DNA of 64,000 nucleotides from Gibbula magus (Eukaryota; Mollusca; Gastropoda; Trochida; Trochidae). Of this stretch, positions 50,715 through 62,994 are shown piece by piece. A program made the translations under genes and the position numbers. The notes under the pieces are model-generated. The model saw only the letters and a program-made list of their open reading frames with translations, did not search any database and was not told the origin of the DNA. The stretch spans positions 70,218,075-70,282,074 of the forward strand of contig OW388294.1 in NCBI GenBank assembly GCA_936450465.1, written 5' to 3'. The first letter of the stretch is position 1. Each line of letters opens with the position of its first letter.

Positions 50715-51135
50715 TGAATATGAACATGTCAAAATAATTCCCCAGGGGCATAAGTAAGAAGTTATGTATATGAGGTGTTGATACCTCCTTGGAAAGAAGT
50801 TATTTAGTGATTTCAAAACTGATGACCATAACCCTATCTCGTGACCTTGACCTTTAAAATTCAAGGTCACACAATCAGTGATCACTTTTCATTGTGTATC
50901 ACAACCATGTAAGGATTCAAAGTGTTAATAGTTGAAGTAAGACATTTTCGCAAAAGCATGCTTAAGTTGTGACCTCGCTATGACCTTGACCTTTGACGGA
51001 TGTTAGTGAAAACCTTTTCAAATCTTGGCCTTTCTCCATAGTTGATATACACCAAATAACAGCCTGATAGCACAAATATTTTTCAAGTTATTGTGTTTAC
51101 AAGGATTTTTTTAGCGATTTCAGAACTCGTGACCT

Positions 51136-51148
51136 TGACCTTTGACCT
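51136..51148. promoter_or_regulatory. Perfect DR1 nuclear-receptor motif (sequence match only)
   Basis: Second TGACCTTTGACCT in element copy 2, equivalent to the site at 15869 in copy 1. Confidence 0.3.
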
Positions 51149-51583
51149 TGAATGTGAACATGTCAAAAAAATTCCCCAGGGGTATAAGTAAGAAGTTTTG
51201 TATATGAGTTCTCAAAACCTTTTAGGAAAAAAGTTCTAACCAATACAAAACGCGCCGGCGGCGGCGGCGGCGGCGGTGATGGAAACTGCACAAAAACTGA
51301 TAGCAGCTCCGACTTAGTCGGAGCTGCTAATTAATGAGGCTCCACTGACCCGCGTCTGTGGTTAATCACAGTCATGATTCAAGGATTGTCTTCAAAGCCG
51401 ATCGCCGGTACGTGCTAATTGCGGCATTGTTAAAATGGGAAAATTAAAATCGTCTTAATAATCAATTGCAAGTGTATATTGTCTCGATTTTATGCTCAAT
51501 TGATTCTGATATATATATAATAATAATAATATAATATGTCTTCTTGTATAGTGCTCTAATCAAACTTCTCAGCAGTTACTTAA

Positions 51584-53062
51584 CCCTTACGTTGCGTATA
51601 TATATTTTACCATTTTTAGCCCCTGTGGCGGAATTTACAGGCTCGCAGCTCGCAGCAGTAGTTTGGGCTTTGGCACGAACTAGCTCTGCTGGCGGAATTT
51701 CCAGGCGGCGATTCCGGTATCGTTTTTACAAAATATACCGCATCTACATGGCGAATAAGGACTATATACGGGCGTTCAATACAAATTCAAGTAGCGAAAC
51801 CCGTACACAAATGGCTAATTCACACTCGAAACTTTGAATGAATTTTCTATGTTTTTTCGTTTTTATTCTATTACTTTCGAAAGATTGTCTTTTATTCGGG
51901 CCTCGTAACATCATAAATACGAAACGAAAAAAATTCCATTTATATACGGAATTGAAGACAAGATGTCTAGCTTCACAATGATATAAAAATTATTAGAATG
52001 CGACCTTTGGTTATAATTCTATAGCTATGTAAAGTTTGTCTTTATTTCCACCTATAAAATCGTCAATACTTACAACATGTATGCGGCATTGCAAACGGTC
52101 GTTCATCGCACTTTTCCAAGAAATCATAATCTCGAACCAGTTGACAAATAAGCACATGTCAACCCAAATATGGTTATGTTGTTTGACTTTTCAAATAAAC
52201 GCTAACCTCGAACCATAACTGATGAAAATATGTTGATTAGTTTGTGTGCCGTTTGGTTTCACATGCCTCTCAGAAAGGTAAAATTGTATCTTTATTTCTG
52301 TGAATAAATCTGCGCATTTTATATAGAATAAAAGATTATTCTTTTCGGTTTATTGTGATATAAAAATTATGAAAATGCATTCAGTATTTTAGCCTTGATA
52401 AATGTTTTAGAAGTTGTGAAAATCGCCGATTGTTTCAAAATTTATGAAGTGTAAACATGACCTTTTTCACGGCGCTTGCTGTGTCTTTATTATTTTTTTG
52501 AGATTTTCTAATTTTATATGGGAATGTAGTCCATTGTTTCCCCTTTATTTTGCCGTATTTTTTTTTGAAAACAAACAATTCGCTCACATGATATGAAGTG
52601 CGGGAGTAAGGCGAGTTAGCGATTTTTTTCCCCGTCTCGCGAGATGCGAGGCAGATAGCAGTCTCGGGCGAGGCAAACCCGAGGCAATACAAACACGTGG
52701 GTGAAAATAGCCTCAAGCGAATTAATGCTTCGGGGGCTAAGCCCGACATAATTGGCCTTTTGTAAAGCTAATTATCGATGCGTTACGGGTCAACAATGCA
52801 CACGCAAATTGGTGTGAATTTTGCTTGATATTCCGACCACACACTGAACAAAGCTTTATTCTCATGTCGGGTCGCGATGCGTAAATACAGCCATTCTCAT
52901 GGGTCGGGTCGCGGACACAATCGACTCGTGACCCGGTATGGGTGATAGACTATACTTAGACAGCCGTGAATTATTCTAAGTCTTGTATCCGGGATCCGTA
53001 TTCAGACACCTAGGAATCGCTTATAGCCCGCCCGGATAATTCCGTCGCCGGCATGTTAAGGG
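51584..53062. mobile_element. piggyBac-like non-autonomous element, TTAA flanked (1479 bp)
   Basis: Ends CCCTTA...TAAGGG, immediately flanked by TTAA at 51580-51583 and 53063-53066, as for piggyBac-type insertions. The interior is GC- and CpG-richer than its surroundings (for example 52600-53050), which supports a foreign block. Frames inside are short and show no transposase motif that I can recognise. TIR similarity beyond the first 6 bp is weak. Confidence 0.55.
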
Positions 53063-53066
53063 TTAA

Positions 53067-53453
53067 AGGTACATCCATTGTGTTGATTGGGGTCAAATAT
53101 GGCAAACGTTATAGATGGTCTTATTTCATTGAGAAGTACCAACTATAACCGAAAACTACCATTTTAATGGTAGTTTTCTTAGTATATTGACGATATGAAG
53201 GTAGAAGTATCGATTTCTGATCGAAAACCGGACAATTCACAGCGTGTGGCGCGCACCAATGAGTCAAACGTAATTTTGGAATCTTACTTGGATGTTACTC
53301 GATTTTAATTGGAAACTAGTAATTATGATATGTTTGGCGATTGGAGATGAATATGTAAGTTGAGGGAATTTGTTTGTATTGTAAACAGTACATATGATGT
53401 GTTGGAACGTATTTAAGCCAAATAAAATTTTATGAAACACAATGGATGCACCT
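53067..53453. mobile_element. TTAA-flanked MITE (387 bp) adjoining the previous element
   Basis: TIRs AGGTACATCCATTGTGTT and AACACAATGGATGCACCT match at 17 of 18 positions. Flanked by TTAA at 53063-53066 (shared with the neighbour) and 53454-53457. It contains a palindrome, GAAAACTACCATT with AATGGTAGTTTTC. Confidence 0.7.
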
Positions 53454-55004
53454 TTAAGGCGATGACATTATAACCCTGACAGAATTGTACTTTGTACGTA
53501 TAGAGGTAATAATCTGTCATTCTTGAGAAAAATGCATTACACAGGATCTTTAAGGTTTAGCCCATCTTTGAATTCAAACTAGCCTCAAACAAGTCTAAAT
53601 AGTTTACTAGCTCAGCAACTTTTTATTAGCCATGGACAAGTGCTAATTTTGAACCCTGTAATGAGAGTTACACAGTTTAAAATTTTCACTTTTATCACCA
53701 TACTTAAATAGGCAATGAGGCACTGCGTGATTGATCAGCTGTGTAAAAAATGGTTTTAATTTCTTCAGAAATTGATATTTTTAAAAGCCCAAGGCTCCTT
53801 GTGTATTGATGGCGTATCATATTCAAAATGACGGATTGTGTTTTCCTTGACAGTGATAGATTAAATAATCAAATTATCAAACGCTTGACAGAACACATTT
53901 TCCAAATTCCATGTAACAAGGTTAAGGAATGTGAAACACAAGAGTAATTTCATTTAACTTCAACAAACCATCTTGTGATTGAATTTCTCAAGATTATTCG
54001 TGATTAGAACATCACTAACATGCTCATTGCAGGATGAAATAATTCCATGAATATCACTTGAAAGGTTTATGATGATTTTATAACGAGGTGTAAAAGGGAG
54101 CTAAATGATTGGTTTTCTATTGCATCAAAATCTTCCAGGTTTTCATTAAACTGTAGTACAACTTGATTAATTACTTTCTGGATTGAATATGATATAGTTG
54201 AAGTTGGACACACATTTTGCATATTCTTTTTGACATATAAAATCTTCCAAACCTTCACCGACACCACATCAATGTTTTAATGTTTCTTTCAGGGGTTTAA
54301 TTTATTTATAAGATAACAGGGTGTAAGAATTTTACAGGCAGGGAAAGCAGGCTGTCAAGCAGTGTGTTAAGATTGAAATATAATAAATTTCACTTTTCAT
54401 AGCCGGGTAATAACATTCGCACAGGTGGGAAAGTTCCCCTGTACCCGGCTATTTTAAATATTTCTGTTAGCTCCATCATTTAATTAGCAATTTTTTCAGA
54501 AGTACATAAGTGGTGAGTGGGTGAGCTATTATTTAATGCCAATTTGGCAATATGCAGCCATTGCACAATAGAACTAGTAAATTCTGATGAATGGGCCATG
54601 ATGGCGGAGCTTCCATTTCCAGAAGCAGGGGAGACAATCAGGATCAGTGCATACCTAATGGTAGTTCTATTATAACTGGCTCTTTTTTAAGTCAATGTCT
54701 TATCCGAGTAATAAACATCATTGGCCTGAACAAACAACAGCATCATAAATATTGAAATAATGTCATACTTATCAGATTTGCAACATCCAAATCACTCTAT
54801 AAATAAACCTAAACTCTGAGTAAAGACTTGTGAAGTAACACTAAGCCAAACTTCTCTGCCAACATTTACAACCAGACATTAAGTCGATGCATGTTAAGAG
54901 TTAACATCTACATAAGGACTAATTCATTGATCAGAGCCCCACATCCAAATCTCTTAGAAACTGCTCACTGAATCCATAAGAGCGATAGCATGGGCACTGC
55001 TGTG

Positions 55005-55310
55005 GGAATTACCTCAAACCTGTGGCTCTGTTTGAGCCAGTAGCTTCAGAAGGTCAGACAAGAAAATGGTACCAACTCGCATTTCATACACTCTCTGTAT
55101 CTAGGCATAGAACCAATAAATCATTGCAGTCAATACTTATATATCTATATACTGTGGGAATTACCGCAAAGCTGTAGGCGGCTCCGTCTGTGGCTTTGTT
55201 TGAGCCAGTATCTTCAGAAGGTCAGACAAGTAAATGATACAAACTCACAATTCATAGACTCTCTCTGTATCTAGGCATCAAACCAATAAATCATTGCAGT
55301 CAATATTTTG
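55005..55310. repeat. Direct duplication of about 140 bp
   Basis: GGGAATTACC, TTTGAGCCAGTA, TTCAGAAGGTCAGACAAG, CTCTCTGTATCTAGGCAT and CCAATAAATCATTGCAGTCA recur in the same order in two copies, at about 55005-55138 and 55154-55310. Confidence 0.85.
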
Positions 55311-56389
55311 ACTTTGGGACAGGCAGACTAAGAGACTTAATCAATTAGCGAGAACTTTGCACCTCCCCAGCGGCCGATAATAAGGGAATAAAGTGACTAG
55401 CTGTTGGGCGAGGGTTTAATTGTCTGATCCAGTCGTAGCCGGGTAACAGGATTGTGGTAATACACAGCCGCACTGAATCAAGTGATTTCAGGGATTTTCC
55501 TGCAGTCATGTGTAACAAGACGTCAGATACGTTTCTTGTGTTTGAATGTAACTATAACTTGTGTGGATATCATAAAATAAAGATAATTTCCAAGCATTGA
55601 TCACTGTAAAAGTTGTTTGTTTGACAGATGGATAGTTTGTGAGAACCTTGAAACTTGTGATAACTGGTGTACAGGGCCCCTGACAGGCTTATCTATACAC
55701 TTTGATATTAGGCTGCAAAAAAAGGTCAATGTTACTAGGGAACATTTTTTTCAAAAGTGCAAGGGCGGTAGGATTTTATTTTTATTTTTTGTTGGAAAAA
55801 TTTCTGAAGAGGGAATACATTTTTTCCGCATCAAAATATACAATATAAGAGCTTGAAGTATACAAAACAAAAAGACAAAGGACATCTGTTTCTGCAGACC
55901 CATACATATAGTGGATAACTGAATTTGGGGTTTCTCTATTTTCAATAAATTTGTCAATGACTATAAAAAGTTTACATAAGGCTCATTACAAAGTCACAGT
56001 GCTTTATCTGAAAGTCAAAACAATTTGGTAACTTGGTTATTTTCCAATTCAAATATTTCAAATACACATCTATATTAGAAAAAGGTTTCAACCACTAAAA
56101 CCCTATTTCATTAAAAAATAATATATTTGAAATCTGTACTATCTTATTAAGGTTGTTTAGTTCAATTTAAAATAAACCATAGATGACATTCACCACAAAA
56201 AAAGGATTTGATAGCAAATCTAGACATATTGTCCATCAACCCTTTAACATTGACTCAAACCAATTTATTCTGATGCAACCCTACAAATCGAAATGGAATG
56301 TCTTATCAGTTGTCTAGAAACATCTTTGTTATCTACAGTTGTTTACTGAAAATCCATTGTAAAACTATTACACGAACCAAATTAGTAGC

Positions 56390-59300
56390 TTCATTCATTT
56401 ACTGACTATCAACCTTCTTAGAAATACTGGATACATCTGGAACACTTCATTCATTTCCTGACCATCAACAGTCCTAGAAATACTGGATCCATCAGGGCCA
56501 CTTCATTCATTTACTGACCATCAACAGTCCTAGAAATACTGGATCCATCTGGAGCACTTCATTCATTTACTGACTATCAACCCTTCTAGAAATACTGGAT
56601 CCATCTGGACCACTTCATTCATTTACTGACCATCAACAGTCCTAAAAATACTGGATCCATCTGGAACACTACATTCATTTACTGACCATCAACCCTTCTA
56701 GAAATACTGTATCCATCTGGAACACTATACATTCATTTACTGACCAACAACCCTCCTAGAAATACTGGATCCATCTGGACCACTTCATTCATTTTCTGAC
56801 CATCAAAACTGCTAAAATACTGGATCCATCAGGGTCACTACATTCATTTACTGACCATCAACCCTTCTAGAAATACTGGATCCATCTGGACCACTACATT
56901 CATTTACTGACCATCAACCCTTCTAGAAATACTGGATCCATCAGGGTCACTACATTCATTTACTGACCAGCAACCATCCTAGAAATACTGGATCCATCTG
57001 GAACACTACATTCACTTACTGACCAGCAACCCTCCTAGAAATACTAGATCCATCTGGGCCACTTCATTCATTTACTGACCATCAACCCTTCTAGAAATAC
57101 TGGATCCATCAGGGCCACTTCATTCATTTACTGACCATCAACCCTTCTAGAAATACTGGATCCATCTGGACCACTTCATTCATTTACTGACCATCAACCC
57201 TTCTAGAAATACTGGATCCATCTGGACCACTTCATTCATTTACTGACCAGCAACCATCCTAGAAATACTGGATCCATCTGGAACACTACATTCACTTACT
57301 GACCAGCAACCCTCCTAGAAATACTAGATCCATCTGGGCCACTTCATTCATTTACTGACCATCAACCCTTCTAGAAATACTGGATCCATCAGGGCCACTT
57401 CATTCATTTACTGACCATCAACCCTTCTAGAAATACTGGATCCATCAGGGCCACTTCATTCATTTACTGACCATCAACCCTTCTAGAAATACTGGATCCA
57501 TCTGGACCACTTCATTCATTTACTGACTATCAACCCTGATGGAAATACTGGATCCATCTTGACCACTTCATTCATTTACTGACCATCAACCCTCCTAGAA
57601 ATACTGGATCCATCTGGACCACTACATTCATTTACTGACCATCAACAGTCCTAGAAATACTGGATCCATCAGGGCCACTTCATTCATTTACTGACCATCA
57701 ACCCTTCTAGAAATACTGGATCCATCAGGGCCACTTCATTCATTTACTGACCATCAACCCTTCTAGAAATACTGGATCCATCTGGACCACTACATTCATT
57801 TACTGACCATCAAACTGCTAAAATACTGGATCCATCAGGGCCACTACATTCATTTACTGACTATCAACCCTTCTAGAAATACTGGATCCATCTCGACCAC
57901 TTCATTCATTTACTGACTATCAACCCTGATGGAAATACTGGATCCATCTTGACCACTTCATTCATTTACTGACCATCAACCCTCCTAGAAATACTGGATC
58001 CATCTGGACCACTACATTCATTTACTGACCATCAACAGTCCTAGAAATACTGGATCCATCAGGGCCACTTCATTCATTTACTGACCATCAACCCTCCTAG
58101 AAATACTGGATCCATCTGGACCACTTCATTCATTTACTGACCATCAACAGTCCTAGAAATACTGGATCCATCAGGGCCACTTCATTCATTTACTGACCAT
58201 CAACAGTCCTAGAAATACTGGATCCATCAGGGCCACTTCATTCATTTACTGACCATCAACCCTTCTAGAAATACTGGATCCATCTGGACCACTACATTCA
58301 TTTACTGACCATCAACAGTCCTAGAAATACTGGATCCATCAGGGCCACTTCATTCATTTACTGACCATCAACAGTCCTAGAAATACTGGATCCATCAGGG
58401 CCACTTCATTCATTTACTGACCATCAACCCTCCTAGAAATACTGGATCCATCTGGACCACTACATTCATTTACTGACCATCAACAGTCCTAGAAATACTG
58501 GATCCATCAGGGCCACTTCATTCATTTACTGACCATCAACCCTTCTAGAAATACTGGATCCATCTTGACCACTTCATTCATTTACTGACCATCAACCCTG
58601 ATGGAAATACTGGATCCATCTTGACCACTTCATTCATTTACTGACCATCAACCCTTCTAGAAATACTGGATCCATCTTGACCACTTCATTCATTTACTGA
58701 CCATCAACCCTGATGGAAATACTGGATCCATCTGGAACACTTCATTCATTTACTGACCATCAACAGTCCTAGAAATACTGGATCCATCAGGGCCACTTCA
58801 TTCATTTACTGACCATCAACAGTCCTAGAAATACTGGATCCATCAGGGCCACTTCATTCATTTACTGACCATCAACCCTCCTAGAAATACTGGATCCATC
58901 TGGACCACTACATTCATTTACTGACCATCAACAGTCCTAGAAATACTGGATCCATCAGGGCCACTTCATTCATTTACTGACCATCAACCCTCCTAGAAAT
59001 ACTGGATCCATCTGGACCACTACATTCATTTACTGACCATCAACAGTCCTAGAAATACTGGATCCATCAGGGCCACTTCATTCATTTACTGACCATCAAC
59101 AGTCCTAGAAATACTGGATCCATCAGGGCCACTTCATTCATTTACTGACCATCAACCCTTCTAGAAATACTGGATCCATCTGGACCACTACATTCATTTA
59201 CTGACCATCAACAGTCCTAGAAATACTGGATCCATCAGGGCCACTTCATTCATTTACTGACCATCAACAGTCCTAGAAATACTGGATCCATCAGGGCCAC

Positions 59301-59632
59301 TTCATTCATTTACTGACCATCAACCCTGATGGAAATACTGGATCCATCTTGACCACTTCATTCATTTACTGACCATCAACCCTTCTAGAAATACTGGATC
59401 CATCAGGGCCACTTCATTCATTTACTGACCATCAACAGTCCTAGAAATACTGGATCCATCTTGACCACTTCATTCATTTACTGACTATCAACCCTTCTAG
59501 AAATACTGGATCCATCTGGACCACTTCATTCATTTACTGACTATCAACCCTGATGGAAATACTGGATCCATCTTGACCACTTCATTCATTTACTGACCAT
59601 CAACCCTCCTAGAAATACTGGATCCATCAGGC
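56390..59632. repeat. Satellite with a 56-bp unit, about 58 copies, one BamHI site per unit
   Basis: The unit is about CATTCATTTACTGACCATCA, ACCCTTCTAGAAATACTGGA, TCCATCTGGACCACTT. Alternating variants (CAACAGTCC / CAACCCTTC / CCCTGATGG; CAGGGCCAC / CTGGACCAC / CTTGACCAC) recur in multi-unit blocks. Left-edge units are more diverged than the centre. There are no spacers. Confidence 0.97.
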
Positions 59633-60477
59633 ATGCTTCATTCCTCGACACTTCAATGAGACTTCAATTTGATTCCAGCTAAGTCATTTTGATACAATTT
59701 TACAAATATAGATAATCAGAAAACAGAGTTGTTGATAAGTTGTCTGCAAACACTTTGCCCACTAGAGTCATTTACTGAAGATCAATTGTCCCCCAAACTA
59801 ATTCCATGTGGGCCGCTACATTCATTTACTGACCGTCAGGAGAATCAGCGGACGTGAGATTAATCTGAGAGATATCTAATCTGTAGACTGACCACTGGAC
59901 ATAAGGTCATGTCTCCGAGAGAAGAGGATGGACTTGTACAGTAATAGAGTGTGTAGTGAGGAATTATCAGTCTGGCACATCAATCTAAACGGACATGACT
60001 CAATACTGCTACCACTGTCCAGAAATCCTTCTTACGATTGCTTATTGGAATAATGTTTTCCAATGTACTTACCAACACAGTAACGATAATAAAACCTTGG
60101 GATTATGTCTCGGGTATTGATAGTTTTGGACATCATTCAATGTTACTGTGAATGAATTCATCTTTAGATTGCTTACTCCAACAATAGGTTTCCTACGTGT
60201 GGTATCATGGAGTAATGAAATGTGTTCTTAGGAATTATCAGTCTTGCATATCAATCTACAAGGACATATCATATATATTTTGAATGAGTTCATCTCTATT
60301 ATTGTTTATAATAGCAATAATTGGTCTATGTACTTCATTAAAAAAATAATGAAATTTCACATTTAAAGAAATGAATTATGAAATGAACTTTGAATGAAAT
60401 GACATAAACACAAGTGTTGCATCTAGCAATTCTATACATTCCCCTTAACTGTAACTAGGGATGTGGTGTAATTATAA

Positions 60478-60530
60478 GATAAGATAGATAAGATAAGATA
60501 GGATAACTCTTTATTGCCCATTAGGGAATT
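60478..60530. repeat. GATAA repeat followed by a possible LINE-type tail
   Basis: AAGATAGATAAGATAAGATA then GGATAACTCTTTATTGCCCA. GATAA-rich sequence before AACTCTTTATTG can occur at retrotransposon 3' ends; nothing coding is next to it. Confidence 0.4.
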
Positions 60531-60823
60531 TGTTTAGGGAGAGATAATATATTGGCTATGATCAGTATTTACTATAGGTTGATGTGCATGGTCACAAGAA
60601 AACAATTTTGCTTTCAACATGCTGGTCCGCAATATTAACCAATAATGCATCAATTAAGATTTTTATCCAAGATGTATGTTAGTAGGATGCAGTGCTAAAC
60701 ACCCTACGACTATTCAGTAATTGGCAGAGGCAGATTGTAAGGGAAACATATTCAGTAAGGATCAAAGGTCATATGGATCGTGTTATTGTCACATCAACCA
60801 ACTAAACCACTGAGGAGGCTCAG

Positions 60824-61140
60824 AGGTGAGGTGAGGCGAGTTGGGGTTTAACGCCGCTTTCAAGAGTATTTCACTTATATCGCGGCTGCTAGTATTATGG
60901 CAGGGAGAAAGAACGCAACGCCATGTGGCTATGCATTGCGGTGAAACCTGCGAGCATCGGCTGGAACTAGCAACCATGGTTGGTACTACGCTGAAATTCA
61001 GTGTATCATTGCACCCAAACCTTACTGCGTGTAGAACAGTTCTCTACTGCAGACAAAGTTGCCGTGCCCCTGGCGGGATTCGAACCCCGGACCTCTTGAT
61101 CCGAAGCCGTACGCGCTAACCACTGCGCTATCCCGCCCCC
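60824..61140 (-). mobile_element. Full-length SINE-A with clear target duplication
   Basis: Near identical to the copy at 40297, including the tRNA-Arg(TCG)-like head on the minus strand and the CTCACC-type tail. The target duplication is GAGGAGGCTCAG at 60812-60823 and GAGGAGGCTTAG at 61142-61153. The single mismatch suggests a moderately young insertion. Confidence 0.92.
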
Positions 61141-61554
61141 CGAGGAGGCTTAGATAAAACTGCATTGAAAAAGTTAAATGTTTCTTGCGCAAATCTTTTT
61201 CAAAATGTGATGAGGGGGTGGGACTTTAATGGGTTTTTTTCTTGGTAAATTCAATGAGTCTGGAGGAGAACATAGTATTTTTTCCATCAAATATATCTCA
61301 GAAGTCCTAGAAGTATACAAAACGGTGAACAAATTGATGCGACAAATTCTTAATTTATTTCTTTAAATGACCATGCTGTCACACTCACAATTATTAGTGA
61401 TGCACTGATTGCCAAGAAACATTTTATTTATTTTTCATTCGGCCTAAATGCCTGTTTAATACAGACGAAACAGCCTGTGAAAGCAGTTGTTACCAGTACA
61501 ATCAATACCTCTGTATTTACTTTATTACAATGTCATTAAGGAAATTATATTAGC

Positions 61555-61706
61555 CATCTCGAAACAACATGCATTGGTCTATCCTTTTGATGTTGAGCTG
61601 TAAGCAAGGAAACAAAACTGTTAATGTCTTTTGATGACAAGGCCAGGATTTTAACTTCTGCCTCCTTGGTGATTAGCAGACGCTCTACCAACTGAGTTAC
61701 ATCCCT
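61555..61706 (-). mobile_element. SINE-B, minus strand, with tRNA-like head
   Basis: On the minus strand GGGATGTAACTCAGTTGGTA, GAGCGTCTGCTAATCACCAA and AGTTAAAATCCTGG form a tRNA-like head (weak B box). The body has CAAAAGACATTAACAG and CCAATGC in the order of the copy at 27337. Confidence 0.6.
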
Positions 61707-61718
61707 TGATACTCCAAA

Positions 61719-61791
61719 CTCTCTTAGTGCTAAGATTGTTGTTAGCCAATGTGTACAAATGGTACTGACAACTATCTTAGCACTAAGAGAG
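61719..61791. repeat. Perfect 18-bp inverted repeat
   Basis: CTCTCTTAGTGCTAAGAT at 61719-61736 and its reverse complement at 61774-61791, with a 37-bp interior. It lies directly upstream of the SINE-B head. Confidence 0.75.
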
Positions 61792-62545
61792 CTTCTAAAA
61801 TCTAGGTTCTGGTAAGAAACATTCAAGCTTTAGTTCTATTCCTTAGAATTAACTTTGACTTTCCAACTAAATGTTAGTGCATGTGTCCTCGTTGATTTAT
61901 AGATAAATATCTTTTTTAAGAACCGCTCTTACAACTGGAAACCAACAAATCCAAAACTCAAATGATAAAAACATCAAATACCAAAGGTAAATTACCACAA
62001 CGATACCTGAAACTCATCTTAAACATGGAAATGAACTACAGGATGAAAAATGTGTTACTTTGGTAGCTTATCCGAATTATATCCCCGAAGCAAATATCAA
62101 AGGTTCAACTATATCTAAACAGAAGTAACTTCATTACCATGAGACAAGTTTTCTAGCTGTAAAGGTCTCCTGAAACTGACCTAATTCAAGATAAGTAAGC
62201 CAAATATATCTAAAAAAATATCTCATATATACTTCTAAGATTATTGCTAATATATAGTGATTAGACTACAGTATCAAATGTATCACTATTTATTCAATGA
62301 GAACAACTATGTTCAACCATCTACTATCCTTGAAGTAAAATTATTTCATAAATTCAACAATAATTTAAGGAATAAGTGAAAAACATAAAACATCTTGAAA
62401 TTGTCACTTAAAGACCATTTAGTACTTTATTAATGACAGTTAATGATGCTTAATAGAGCTATTGTCACTCACAGAACAATTGTCTAACATACCATATTTT
62501 CTCTAATATACCGGTCGAGTAACTACCTGGGAAGAAATATTCTAA

Positions 62546-62910
62546 ACCAAGGCCAGGCATCCAATAACTTAATAAGTGCTAAGCATCCAGTAAGAGGTTG
62601 GCCTAAAAAAAGAGCTAGGTTTCCTAGGCCTCCAATAAGCACTAGGCCTCCAATGAGCACTAGGCATCCAATAAGCACTAGGCATCCAATAAGTGCTGGG
62701 CATCCAATAAGTGATGGGCATCCAATAAGTGATGAGCATCCAATAGGACCAGGCCTCCAAAAGTAGCTAGGTTTTCCTTGGCCTCCAATAAGCACTAGGC
62801 ATCCAATAAGAACCAGGCCTTCAAAAAGAGCTAGGTTTCCTAGGCCTCCAATAAGCACTAGGCATCCATAAGTGCTGGGCATCCACTTAGAGCCGGGCCT
62901 CCAATAAATC
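62546..62910. repeat. 18-bp minisatellite, about 18-20 copies
   Basis: The unit is CATCCAATAAGCACTAGG, with a longer AAAAAGAGCTAGGTTTCC variant in three places. Because 18 is divisible by 3, one minus-strand frame stays open as an LIGCLV repeat. This is not taken as a gene. Confidence 0.9.
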
Positions 62911-62994
62911 TCCTGATACATTATTATCTATAAACAAAATATAATTACTCAATGATATCAACAAGTGAAAAGAAACAAGTAGTTGTCACTAAGG

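Larger units (their letters stand above)
50179..51327. mobile_element. Hairpin-ended element, copy 2 (1149 bp), unclassified
   Basis: Same ends as copy 1 at 15082: CTAGATTAGCGTTTGCGGGA and CCGACTTAGTCGGAGCTGC. Flanked by TAATTAA on both sides (50172-50178 and 51328-51334), which argues for transposition with an AT-rich 5-7 bp target duplication. It is longer than copy 1 through one extra internal module, and it carries a (GGC)n run near 51255. Confidence 0.8.

Noticed and set aside
51544..51837. Plus-strand 97-codon frame near the piggyBac-like left end
   Set aside because: It starts outside the element and crosses its left boundary; no transposase motif seen.
60789..61119. Open frames on both strands at 60.8-61.1 kb
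   Set aside because: Both lie inside the full-length SINE-A copy and appear again in the copy at 40.3 kb; no protein is implied.
62523..62921. Minus-strand LIGCLVLIGG repeat frame
   Set aside because: Product of an 18-bp minisatellite; unit length divisible by 3 keeps the frame open.
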